NCBI GenBank assembly: GCA_937916195.1
Contig: CALFTO010000110.1
Location: 1-21,127, forward strand
DNA length: 21,127 nucleotides
Direction of reading: 5' to 3'
DNA from: an uncultured Clostridia bacterium
GTDB lineage: Bacteria; Bacillota; Clostridia; Oscillospirales; Acutalibacteraceae
Both the position numbers and the translations under genes were made by a program. Position 1 is the first letter of the stretch; each line of letters begins with the position of its first letter. The notes under the pieces were generated by a model that made no database searches, was not told where the DNA came from, and saw nothing but the letters and a program-made list of their open reading frames with translations. Shown in pieces: positions 7,100 through 14,521 of the stretch.

Positions 7100-8757
7100 A
7101 AAACATACAAAAAATGAACGATATATCAGTTTTAAAGTGGATATATAAAAGCTGCGGAAAGCGCAGAAAAGAAAGTTGCATACTCGTTTTGCTTAACGCA
7201 TGGTCCGCTTTGTGTGTAACTCTTTTTGCTATGCTTTCAAAAACTGTTATGGATAATGCAGAAAGCCAAAATCGAGAGGCTTTAATTAAAAACGTAATAA
7301 TTCTTTTTCTTTTGATTGCCTCACAGATAATTTCAAGAATTATCTCCTCTTATATTGAAGCAATAGGTCAGGGCAAGGCTGAAATCTCACTTAAAACCCG
7401 TATTTTCTCAAGTATAATTAACGGTGCATACGCAGATTCTGCCGAGCGACACAGCGGCGACCTTATGACAAGACTTACGACAGATGTTCTGACCGTAAGT
7501 GACACTTATGTACATATCGTCCCCGCTCTTACAGGGTATGCCGTTAGAATTTTCACAGGTGCGGCTGCTCTTTTTATGCTTGACCGCCGATTTGCCGTAA
7601 TTTTTATAGTGTGTGGTATTCTTGTAGTTGCAACTGCTGCTTTGCTTCGCAAAAAGCTAAAAAACCTGCACCGCAGAGTTCAAGAGAGAGATTCCAGAGT
7701 TCGCTCATTTATGCAGGAAATGCTTGAAAACCTTTTTGCTATAAAAGTTTTCGGAATAGAAGACAAAGTAATCAACCGTTCTGTAAGACAGCAAAAGAAA
7801 TTCTACCGCGAAAAAGTAAGAAAAAAAAGTTTTTCAATTCTTGCTTCCATTGGTTTTTCAATCGTCTTTGCTGCGGGATTTTTAGCGGCTATGGCTTACG
7901 GCTCTTACGGAGTTTTAGAGGGCACTATGACCTTTGGTACAGTTGTTGCTATTATTCAGCTTGTAAATCAGCTTCAGTCACCTATTATGGGTATTACAAA
8001 CATATTACCCTCGTTTTTCTCAATGACTGCGTCTGCTCAACGACTTATTGAGATTTCCAATACAGACAGAGAATTTTCAAGTAATGCCCAAGCAATTAAC
8101 TATGAAACTTTTGAAAGAATAAAAGCAACTGACATATCTTTTGGTTATGGCGAAGATGCAGTTATTCAAGAATCCTCTTTCATCATTGAAAAGGGTGATT
8201 TTGCAGGAATAAAAGGTCCTTCAGGAGCCGGAAAATCCACAATTTTCAAGCTTATTACCGGACTTTATACTGCTAACGAAGGCGACATTCACATTGAAAC
8301 TACCGACAGTAATATTTCCTGTAAAGAAGCCCGAAGTCTTTACTCTGTTGTGCCCCAAGGCAATATGCTTTTCAGCGGAACTGTAAGAGAAAACATTACA
8401 ATGCTTCGTCCCGATGCCACAGAGGAAGAAATTGAAAAAGCAATCAGTGATTCCTGTGCAGAATTTGCTTACGACCTTGAAAACGGTCTGGATTTTGTTC
8501 TTGGCGAAGACGGAGCAGGCATTTCAGAAGGTCAGGCACAACGACTTGCTATTGCACGCGCACTTTTAGGCAAGGGAAAAGTTCTTCTTATGGACGAAGC
8601 CACAAGTGCTCTTGACGCTTTTAGCGAAACTGCTCTTCTTGAAAAACTCTCTCAAAGAAAAGATTTAACCATACTTTTCATCACTCACAGAGAGGCCGTA
8701 CTTGAAAAATGCAACCGCACAATCACCGTTTCTGACGGAAAAATAGTTGAAAACTAA
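7096..8757 (+). CDS. ABC exporter half-transporter (fused membrane and ATPase domains)
   Basis: 553 aa. The membrane domain (about 25-320) has some six helices. The ATPase domain has Walker A GPSGAGKST (374-382), Q-loop Gln421, signature ISEGQ (476-480, a variant of LSGGQ), Walker B VLLMDE (496-501) and H-loop His531. It is a type-IV exporter that should act as a homodimer. There is no N-terminal C39 peptidase domain, so it cannot itself cut a Gly-Gly leader. The ATG overlaps the RRE gene stop (ATGA). Exporters of this form end lasso peptide and related RiPP operons, but polysaccharide or lipid export cannot be excluded. No terminator is visible before the next promoter. Confidence 0.9.
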   Translation: MKNIQKMNDISVLKWIYKSCGKRRKESCILVLLNAWSALCVTLFAMLSKTVMDNAESQNREALIKNVIILFLLIASQIISRIISSYIEAIGQGKAEISLKTRIFSSIINGAYADSAERHSGDLMTRLTTDVLTVSDTYVHIVPALTGYAVRIFTGAAALFMLDRRFAVIFIVCGILVVATAALLRKKLKNLHRRVQERDSRVRSFMQEMLENLFAIKVFGIEDKVINRSVRQQKKFYREKVRKKSFSILASIGFSIVFAAGFLAAMAYGSYGVLEGTMTFGTVVAIIQLVNQLQSPIMGITNILPSFFSMTASAQRLIEISNTDREFSSNAQAINYETFERIKATDISFGYGEDAVIQESSFIIEKGDFAGIKGPSGAGKSTIFKLITGLYTANEGDIHIETTDSNISCKEARSLYSVVPQGNMLFSGTVRENITMLRPDATEEEIEKAISDSCAEFAYDLENGLDFVLGEDGAGISEGQAQRLAIARALLGKGKVLLMDEATSALDAFSETALLEKLSQRKDLTILFITHREAVLEKCNRTITVSDGKIVEN

Positions 8758-8785
8758 AAAGACAGAAAAAACTTATTAAAAACGA

Positions 8786-8814
8786 TTGCATAAATCAGTT
8801 TGCTTTGCTATAAT
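8786..8814 (+). promoter_or_regulatory. Sigma-A promoter of the BY-kinase gene
   Basis: TTGCAT (8786-8791), a 17-nt spacer and a perfect TATAAT (8809-8814). Transcription would start near 8821, about 42 nt before the ATG at 8863. This also rules out the longer reading frame beginning at 8800. Confidence 0.75.
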
Positions 8815-8862
8815 AAACTGTATTTATATAATTGTAAAATAACCGTGACAGGAGTTAATGAT

Positions 8863-10371
8863 ATGGAATACAATATTAAAACCCCTAATCTTGAAGAGGG
8901 TATTGATTTTCAAACCGTATTGCAATATGCAGTGCGTGTTCTTCAGAAATGGTGGATAATCTTACTCGCAGCTATTATTTGTGCAGGCGCAGGCTTTGGC
9001 GCGGCAAAAGCAACCTATACACCTAAATACACTTGCACCATGCGTTTCGTTATTGATAATAAGAGCGAAAACACTGTTACCGGTGGCGCTTCATCTTCAG
9101 ACATCAATGCTGCTATCAGCCTTGCTAAGAACTATGCAGTTATTATGACCGAAACCAATAGTCTTATGGAGCTTGTTGCACAGAACAGCGGTTACACCGT
9201 TGACGGCAAACCACTCAATGGTGCAGATGTTCAGAAAATGCTCAGCTCAAGCCTTGTTGAAGATACATCAATTATTTCACTTTCAATTACAAGTACTGAC
9301 CCGAATGTTTCTTATGCAGTAGCAACAAGCTATGCAAACAATTATAGCCAGATTACTGAAAAGGCTTACGGAAACACCCGTGCTATTCTTATTGACGAGC
9401 CTGTTAAACCTGAAAAAGCAAATGTCAATAATTCTACTATTCTTTATACCTTATTTGGCTTTATCGCCGGTGCAGGTCTTGTTGTTGCTGCAATTTGCTT
9501 TGCAATCTTCTTTAAGGATACTGTTAAAACTGCTGACGACATCACAAACAAAATCGGCAGTAAAATTCTCGGAACAATTGTTCACATTAAAAATCCCAAC
9601 AAAAAAGGCGAGAAGCAAAATCTTCTTATTACAGACAAGAAAACAGGATTTATGTTCATTGAGTCCTTTAAGCTTATCCGTACAAAGATTGAAAACGTTT
9701 CAAAGCGTAAGAATTATAAGACATTTGTATTCACTAGTAACGCCGCAAACGAAGGTAAAACAACAACTGCAACCAACACAGCTTTAGCACTTGCAAAGAG
9801 TGGCAAGTCAGTTCTTCTTATTGACGCCGACCTTCGTAAGCCTTCTGTATATAAAGAGCTTGGCATTTCTGCAACTAACGAAGCAGGTATTACAGGTGTT
9901 ATCCGTGGCGAAAAATCTTTAAGTGATTCTATTAAATATTTCGAAAAATTCAATCTCTTCTTGCTTGTTACAAGTCAAGCTATCAGCGAATCTGCTGAGC
10001 TTCTTGCTTCTGACGAAATGGCAGATATTATTGAAGCTGTAAAGAACGAGTTTGATTATGTAATCATTGATACTCCACCCGCAGGTCTTGTTGCTGACGC
10101 TGCTATTATTGCACAGCACGCTGACGGTTGTATTATGGTTATCCGCAACGACTTCTCTTCAAAGCGCCGTATCAAGAAAACAATCGAAGATATGGAAAGC
10201 ACAAGTGCAGAGGTTATCGGTTGTATTTACAACAATGCAGAAAGCGAAGCTGCTGCAAGCCTCATCAAGAGAAAGAGAAGCAAAAAAGGTTATGGTTACG
10301 GATATGGCTATGGTTATGGCTACGGTTACGGCTATGGCTACGGTCATAACGACGATAAGAAAAAGAAATAA
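8863..10371 (+). CDS. Fused Wzz/BY-kinase (CpsCD/Wzc-type) with (Gly-Tyr)9 tail
   Basis: 502 aa. Wzz-type chain-length domain with membrane helices at about 31-48 and 192-216. The cytoplasmic tyrosine kinase has a Walker A variant NEGKTT (296-301), Walker A' LLIDADLRKP (318-327) and Walker B VIIDTPP (400-406). A basic segment (469-475) leads to nine Gly-Tyr repeats, Tyr477 to Tyr493 on every second residue, then a Lys-rich end. BY-kinases phosphorylate each other on such C-terminal tyrosines and so control polysaccharide export and length. Firmicutes usually split this into CpsC and CpsD; here it is one chain. The start is ATG 8863, with AGGAG 8 nt upstream. No glycosyltransferase, flippase or polymerase gene is in the window, so the polymer it serves is encoded elsewhere. 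Confidence 0.93.
   Translation: MEYNIKTPNLEEGIDFQTVLQYAVRVLQKWWIILLAAIICAGAGFGAAKATYTPKYTCTMRFVIDNKSENTVTGGASSSDINAAISLAKNYAVIMTETNSLMELVAQNSGYTVDGKPLNGADVQKMLSSSLVEDTSIISLSITSTDPNVSYAVATSYANNYSQITEKAYGNTRAILIDEPVKPEKANVNNSTILYTLFGFIAGAGLVVAAICFAIFFKDTVKTADDITNKIGSKILGTIVHIKNPNKKGEKQNLLITDKKTGFMFIESFKLIRTKIENVSKRKNYKTFVFTSNAANEGKTTTATNTALALAKSGKSVLLIDADLRKPSVYKELGISATNEAGITGVIRGEKSLSDSIKYFEKFNLFLLVTSQAISESAELLASDEMADIIEAVKNEFDYVIIDTPPAGLVADAAIIAQHADGCIMVIRNDFSSKRRIKKTIEDMESTSAEVIGCIYNNAESEAAASLIKRKRSKKGYGYGYGYGYGYGYGYGYGHNDDKKKK
10288..10344 (+). repeat. In-frame GGN-TAY hexanucleotide repeat encoding the Tyr tail
   Basis: Nineteen codons alternate Gly (GGT, GGA or GGC) and Tyr (TAT or TAC), with mixed third bases. 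The unit is 6 nt, so gain or loss of units by slippage would keep the frame and change the number of phosphorylatable tyrosines. Confidence 0.9.
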
Positions 10372-10380
10372 GTAAATAAA

Positions 10381-10419
10381 AAAGCCGTACTATTCGGATT
10401 ATGGTACGGCTTTAATTTT
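10381..10419 (+). terminator. Intrinsic terminator after the BY-kinase gene
   Basis: AAAGCCGTAC (10381-10390) pairs perfectly with GTACGGCTTT (10404-10413) around a 13-nt loop, followed by AATTTT. It lies 10 nt after the stop codon. Confidence 0.85.
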
Positions 10420-10446
10420 GTCTGATGGCGACCAAGGAAGTATAAA

Positions 10447-11829
10447 ATGGAACAAGAGAAAAAGTTTAATCCCCCTCAGGAGAATAAAATGGGCACAATG
10501 CCCGTAGCAAAACTGCTTATTACAATGTCAGCACCAATGATGATTTCAATGATTGTGCAGGCTTGCTACAATATTGTTGACAGTATTTTTGTTTCACAGA
10601 TAAGTGAAAATGCTCTCAATGCCGTGTCATTGGCATTCCCGCTTCAACAGCTTATGATTGCAGTTTGCGGCGGTACTGCTGTTGGTATGAACGCATTACT
10701 TTCACAAGCATTGGGTGCGAAAAAATTTGACCGCGCAAACAGAGTTGCAAATACAGGTATATTCCTTTTCGCAATCAGTTGCATGGTATTTATCATTGTT
10801 GGTCTGTTTGCTTCACGACCATTCTTTATGATGCAGACAGATGTTGAAGAAATTGTTGAATACGGCACAGACTATGCTACTATATGCCTCACTTTTTCAG
10901 TAGGCATTTTCGGGCAGTTCTGCTTTGAGAAAATATTGCAAGCAACGGGCAGGACCTTCCTTACAATGATTACACATCTTGTGGGTGCAATTATCAACAT
11001 AATTCTTGACCCCATTCTTATTTTCGGTCTTTTGGGCTTTCCAAGACTTGAAGTAGCCGGTGCGGCTATTGCAACAGTTTCAGGTCAAATTGTTGCAGCA
11101 GTTCTTGCAATCATTTTCAATGTAAAGCTTAATCCCGAAGTGCACATCAGCACAAAGCTTATTCGTTGGGACAGCAAAATCGTTAAGGATATTTACAAAA
11201 TCGGTCTGCCGTCAATTATTATGCAGTCAATCGGCTCTGTCATGACATTCTGCCTTAACAAAATTCTTATTGCTTTCACAACAACCGCAACGGCTGTTTT
11301 CGGCGCGTACTTTAAACTTCAAAGCTTCATATTTATGCCAATCTTTGGACTTAATAATGGTATGGTACCTATTGTCGCTTATAACTACGGTGCCAAAAAT
11401 CTCAAACGAATTAAGAAAACCGTTACTCTTTCAATCGCAATTGCAATGTCCATTATGACTTTAGGACTTTTAGCGTTTGAGCTTGTTCCCGACGTGCTTC
11501 TTTCATTCTTCAACGCATCAGAAGAAATGATTAAAATAGGTGTTCCGGCACTCCGAATTATCGGTATTCATTTTGTTCTTGCAGGCTTCTGTATTATCGC
11601 GGGCTCGGTTTGTCAGGCAATCGGCAACCCCACACACAGCCTTATAGTTTCTGTATGCCGTCAGCTTTTAGTTCTTTTGCCTGTTGCTTGGCTTCTTGCA
11701 CAAACAGGTCGTCTTGAGCTTGTTTGGTTCGCATTCCCGATTGCTGAATGTGTATCGCTCATTTTGAGTGCTATTTTCCTTGCAAAAACAATGCGACGAG
11801 CAAAGCAAAGAATAAACGAAATGATATAA
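10447..11829 (+). CDS. MATE-family multidrug/cation efflux transporter
   Basis: 460 aa and hydrophobic throughout, with about twelve membrane segments in two similar halves. Family signals include the N-terminal MGTMPVAKLLITMSAPMM segment, an early YNIVDSIFV helix, GTAVGMNALLSQALGAKK (about 78-95), and the second-half FGLNNGMVPIVAYNYGAK segment (about 299-316). MATE proteins exchange drugs or metabolites for H+ or Na+. The start is ATG 10447, with AAGGAAG 6 nt upstream. No promoter is evident between the preceding terminator (ends about 10419) and the gene, so it may be fed by read-through or by a promoter I do not recognise. Confidence 0.94.
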   Translation: MEQEKKFNPPQENKMGTMPVAKLLITMSAPMMISMIVQACYNIVDSIFVSQISENALNAVSLAFPLQQLMIAVCGGTAVGMNALLSQALGAKKFDRANRVANTGIFLFAISCMVFIIVGLFASRPFFMMQTDVEEIVEYGTDYATICLTFSVGIFGQFCFEKILQATGRTFLTMITHLVGAIINIILDPILIFGLLGFPRLEVAGAAIATVSGQIVAAVLAIIFNVKLNPEVHISTKLIRWDSKIVKDIYKIGLPSIIMQSIGSVMTFCLNKILIAFTTTATAVFGAYFKLQSFIFMPIFGLNNGMVPIVAYNYGAKNLKRIKKTVTLSIAIAMSIMTLGLLAFELVPDVLLSFFNASEEMIKIGVPALRIIGIHFVLAGFCIIAGSVCQAIGNPTHSLIVSVCRQLLVLLPVAWLLAQTGRLELVWFAFPIAECVSLILSAIFLAKTMRRAKQRINEMI

Positions 11830-11842
11830 AATAATAAAATTT

Positions 11843-11915
11843 AACCTCCTGTAACAAAATTATCACTGCGTCATACAATGGTACTGTCAGTTGATAATTT
11901 TTACGGGAGGTTTTT
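11843..11915 (+). promoter_or_regulatory. Long hairpin with U-tract that covers the SD of the next gene
   Basis: AACCTCCTGTAA (11843-11854) pairs over 12 bp (one G-U) with 11901-11912. AAATTATCA (11857-11865) pairs over 9 bp with 11892-11900, and CTG with CAG (11866-11868 with 11888-11890). The 3' arm contains GGGAGG (11905-11910), the SD for the ATG at 11918, and is followed by TTTTTAT. It can therefore act as a terminator for MATE transcripts and as an SD mask on any read-through RNA. Confidence 0.75.
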
Positions 11916-11917
11916 AT

Positions 11918-12754
11918 ATGTCTGAAAACAAATTTTGTAATGACAAAATGCCGTCAAAAATAAAAGAAGCCGTCTGCATTGACACTAACAGAGTTTATGA
12001 CTCCTGCGCCGACAAGGATTGCCTTGAGGATTTAAGAGTTTATTTTACTGATTCTGCGCAATGTGTCATTGACAGAGCAACAAATGTACGTTGTCGAGGT
12101 GCTGAAGTACTTAATGCATTTATTGAGGTTGAAAGAGTGCCCTTTAACAGAGGCTTTTACTCGGTTGACATTACCTATTTCTTCAAGGTTTGCCTTGATG
12201 TTTTCTGCGGTCACACAAATCCGCCAACAATGGTTGAGGGCTTGGCAACATTCTCTAAAAAATGTATTCTCTACGGCTCAGAGGGTAACGTAAAGGTATT
12301 CTCATCAGAATTCTCTTGTGGAGATATTGACAATCAGCTTGATATGGTCAATACTAACCCAAGAGCCAAGGTGCAGACCGTTGACCCCATTTGCCTTGAC
12401 GCAAAGCTTTGCAGAGTTGAAGATTGCTGCCATCACGATTGCTGTTGTAAGCCATCAAGATTGCCACGTTGCGTTTGCCGTTGCTTTGACGGTGATTTTG
12501 AAAGTTACGAGCGCGACCCCGAAAAAGCAGTTACCGTTACGCTTGGTATTTTTACAATCGTTCAGCTTGAACGCGATGTGCAGATGCTTATTCCCGCATA
12601 TGATTTCTGCATACCCAAGAAAGAATGTAGTTGTGAAACCGATGACCCATGCGACGCATTCAGAAAAATTCAGTTCCCCATTGACGAATTCTTCCCGCCA
12701 AAAGAAGGTTGCTTGAAAGACAGCTACCCAATGGGTTGCGGATGTGCAGATTAA
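11918..12754 (+). CDS. Conserved clostridial cysteine-rich protein, function unknown
   Basis: 278 aa with 27 cysteines (about 10%). No signal peptide or membrane helix is present. The N-terminal half (about 15-150) includes YDSCADKDCLEDL and a hydrophobic FNRGFYSVDITYFFKV strand region. A dense Cys/His cluster at 165-189 (CC, HHDCCC, CVCRC) follows. The C-terminal part includes a TLGIFTIVQLERDVQMLIPA segment and ends in CGCAD. I do not know a named family. The sequence resembles hypothetical proteins common in Clostridia; metal binding or disulfide cross-linking, as in a spore-coat-like structural protein, is a guess. The ATG 11918 has GGGAGG 7 nt upstream, inside a hairpin; a TTG at 11891 lies in the hairpin stem and is rejected. 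Confidence 0.75.
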   Translation: MSENKFCNDKMPSKIKEAVCIDTNRVYDSCADKDCLEDLRVYFTDSAQCVIDRATNVRCRGAEVLNAFIEVERVPFNRGFYSVDITYFFKVCLDVFCGHTNPPTMVEGLATFSKKCILYGSEGNVKVFSSEFSCGDIDNQLDMVNTNPRAKVQTVDPICLDAKLCRVEDCCHHDCCCKPSRLPRCVCRCFDGDFESYERDPEKAVTVTLGIFTIVQLERDVQMLIPAYDFCIPKKECSCETDDPCDAFRKIQFPIDEFFPPKEGCLKDSYPMGCGCAD

Positions 12755-12903
12755 ATGCAAAGCATTTAATCATCGATATAAATTCCTGACGGAATTTTCG
12801 ATATATTCGCTACGCGAATGAGAATTTATATCATATCGAATTCACAAAGTAATATATCGATTTTGCGAAGCAAAAATATCGTGTGAGCAAAGTGAACATA
12901 TCG
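12751..12903. repeat. Cluster of short palindromes separated by CGATAT/ATATCG
   Basis: Hairpins in order: TTAAATGC/GCATTTAA (12751-12769), AAATTCC/GGAATTT (12780-12797), ATTCGC/GCGAAT (12805-12819), TTTTGC/GCAAAA (12861-12875). GATATAAATTC (12775-12785) is an exact inverted repeat of 12822-12832 and encloses two of them. TTCAC (12841-12845) pairs with GTGAA (12892-12896) around another. Between the units stand CGATAT at 12774 and 12799 and ATATCG at 12833, 12854, 12876 and 12898. The first palindrome includes the stop codon of the cysteine-rich gene. No reading frame or protein is encoded here. Confidence 0.8.
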
Positions 12904-12904
12904 A

Positions 12905-12941
12905 CAAAAAACACCTGCTAAGAATTTATTTAGCAGGTGTT
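12905..12941 (-). terminator. Intrinsic terminator of the aminotransferase-rsmA-TSCPD-cca operon
   Basis: AACACCTGCTAA (12910-12921) pairs over 12 bp with TTAGCAGGTGTT (12930-12941), loop 8 nt. On the minus strand it is followed by a run of T (A12906-12911 on plus). It overlaps the stop codon of cca. On the plus strand only a weak T-rich tail follows. Confidence 0.88.
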
Positions 12942-14280
12942 AATCTTTTATAAAACATATTAAATTTTCACGCTCATTCTCAACTTTCCCCTCAATCACC
13001 GCGTCAAGACAAAGTTCTAATTTTTCGCCGATTTGCTTACCCTTAAATCCCAAAGCAATCAAATCATTACCGTTGATTTTAAGGTCTTTAACCGAAAAAC
13101 ACTCATTTTCATCGATAATCTCATTGATTAGAGCAAGAGTTTCTGCATAAAACTCATCACCGCGATAATAAATCGGGTTTTGTGCTGAATTATCGCAACG
13201 CTTGATTTCAATTAAGTCAAAAATTAAGTCTTTGCCGATTTGCGACATAATTCTTTTAAGTCGCTTGCGGTCGGGCTTATCTGCATCATTGAGCATAATG
13301 GGTGAATCGTGAAATTTTATAAGTGTCACAACCTTGTTTTTCGTCTCATTATCAAAACGAAGTCGTGTCATTATCTGTTCGGTCATTTCTGCGCTGATTT
13401 TGGGGTGAGAATAAAAATGCTGTTCGCCGTCTTCGTCAAAATGTGCAACTTTAGGCTTTGCGATATCGTGAAAAAGCAGAGCGAGGCGGATTACAGCATC
13501 GGGCTTACTTTGCTCAAGCGCCTTTAAAATATGAGTGTAAACATCATAAATATGATGTCGATTTTTCTGCTCAAAGCCAACACAGGACTTAAATTCAGGA
13601 ATAAAAACACATATAACATCTGCAAATTCGGTGAGCACAGAATATGCGTTTTTTCCGCAAACAAGCTTGACAGTTTCTTCGCGAATTCGCTCGGCAGATA
13701 TATTTTTAAGTAATTCTTTGCATTTGTGGATTGCTTTTTTTGTGTTTTCTTCAATCTCAAAGCCTAAAACTGCTGAAAAACGGAGTGCACGAAGAATTCT
13801 TAAAGCATCCTCACGAAACCTCGTTTCTGCATCGCCAATACAACGTATGGTTTTATTGTCTATATCCTCAATGCCGCCCACAAGGTCACAAAAGCCATTT
13901 TTGAAGTCATAGGCGATACCGTTCATTGTGAAATCACGGCGCACCACATCATCCGCCAGAGACTTTGAAAAAGTAACGCTGTCGGGATGCCGGTTATCAG
14001 AGTAAGTTCCCTCACATCTGTATGTGGTTATTTCAAGGGGCTCGCCGTCTATGAGCACCGTAACCGTGCCGTGCTTTAAGCCCGTTTCAATAACACGAAA
14101 ATCCTTAAATACCTCTTCTACCTGTTGTGGCGTTGCGTTTGTGGTAATATCAATGTCACCAATGGGAAGTCCCATTATGAAATCACGCACACTGCCACCG
14201 ATTAAATATGCTTCATAGCCTTGTGAAGTCAGCTTTTCAACCGCGAGTTTAGAGGCAGATTTAAATTCAGTTCTGCTCAT
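12940..14280 (-). CDS. cca: CCA tRNA nucleotidyltransferase with HD domain
   Basis: 446 aa. It adds or repairs the 3' CCA end of tRNAs. The class II head is clear: GGSVRD at 28-33, catalytic Asp pair GDID (D42, D44), RRDFTMN at 114-120 and the REDALRILRALRF motif at about 156-168 for nucleotide selection. An HD-domain motif, LLFHDIAKP (H271-D272), suggests added phosphohydrolase activity on 2',3'-cyclic ends, as in HD-bearing relatives. The ATG at 14280 lies inside the TSCPD gene (14-nt overlap), with AGAGG 9 nt upstream. It is the last gene of its operon. Confidence 0.95.
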   Translation of the reverse strand: MSRTEFKSASKLAVEKLTSQGYEAYLIGGSVRDFIMGLPIGDIDITTNATPQQVEEVFKDFRVIETGLKHGTVTVLIDGEPLEITTYRCEGTYSDNRHPDSVTFSKSLADDVVRRDFTMNGIAYDFKNGFCDLVGGIEDIDNKTIRCIGDAETRFREDALRILRALRFSAVLGFEIEENTKKAIHKCKELLKNISAERIREETVKLVCGKNAYSVLTEFADVICVFIPEFKSCVGFEQKNRHHIYDVYTHILKALEQSKPDAVIRLALLFHDIAKPKVAHFDEDGEQHFYSHPKISAEMTEQIMTRLRFDNETKNKVVTLIKFHDSPIMLNDADKPDRKRLKRIMSQIGKDLIFDLIEIKRCDNSAQNPIYYRGDEFYAETLALINEIIDENECFSVKDLKINGNDLIALGFKGKQIGEKLELCLDAVIEGKVENERENLICFIKD

Positions 14281-14521
14281 TAAGTGCCGCCTCTAAAGCG
14301 AGGGCTAACTGGTCGGGGCAAGAGGTCTGCTTAAATCCGCATTTAAGGCCTTTAAGGCTGTCGATAACCTCTGTGGCGGGCTTTCCCTTAACGAGCATTG
14401 AAATGCCTTTAAGATTGCCGTTACAACCGCCATAGAACACTACATCTTTAATTATTCCGTCTTCGAGTTCAAGGTCAATCTGACCTGAGCAAGTTCCTTT
14501 TGTTCTGTATTTGAATTTCAT
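14267..14521 (-). CDS. TSCPD-domain small protein (TIGR03905-like)
   Basis: 84 aa. It carries the TSCPD motif at 66-70 and four cysteines (11, 33, 61, 68) in a pattern that could bind a metal; YGGCNGN at 30-36 is also typical. The domain is known as the C-terminal part of B12-dependent ribonucleotide reductases and as stand-alone proteins of unknown role. It overlaps rsmA by 4 nt (ATGA) and cca by 14 nt, so it is translated as part of a tRNA/rRNA maturation operon. GAGG lies 7 nt before its ATG. Confidence 0.87.
   Translation of the reverse strand: MKFKYRTKGTCSGQIDLELEDGIIKDVVFYGGCNGNLKGISMLVKGKPATEVIDSLKGLKCGFKQTSCPDQLALALEAALNEQN

Noticed and set aside
9332..9787. 151-codon plus-strand frame inside the BY-kinase gene
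   Set aside because: It is a shifted frame within a well-supported gene, with no SD and no protein-like composition beyond that of the shifted codons.
12751..12903. CRISPR array or tRNA-like element
   Set aside because: The palindromes differ in sequence and are only 12-20 nt, with no constant repeat plus unique 30-nt spacer; no tRNA arms or anticodon loop can be built.
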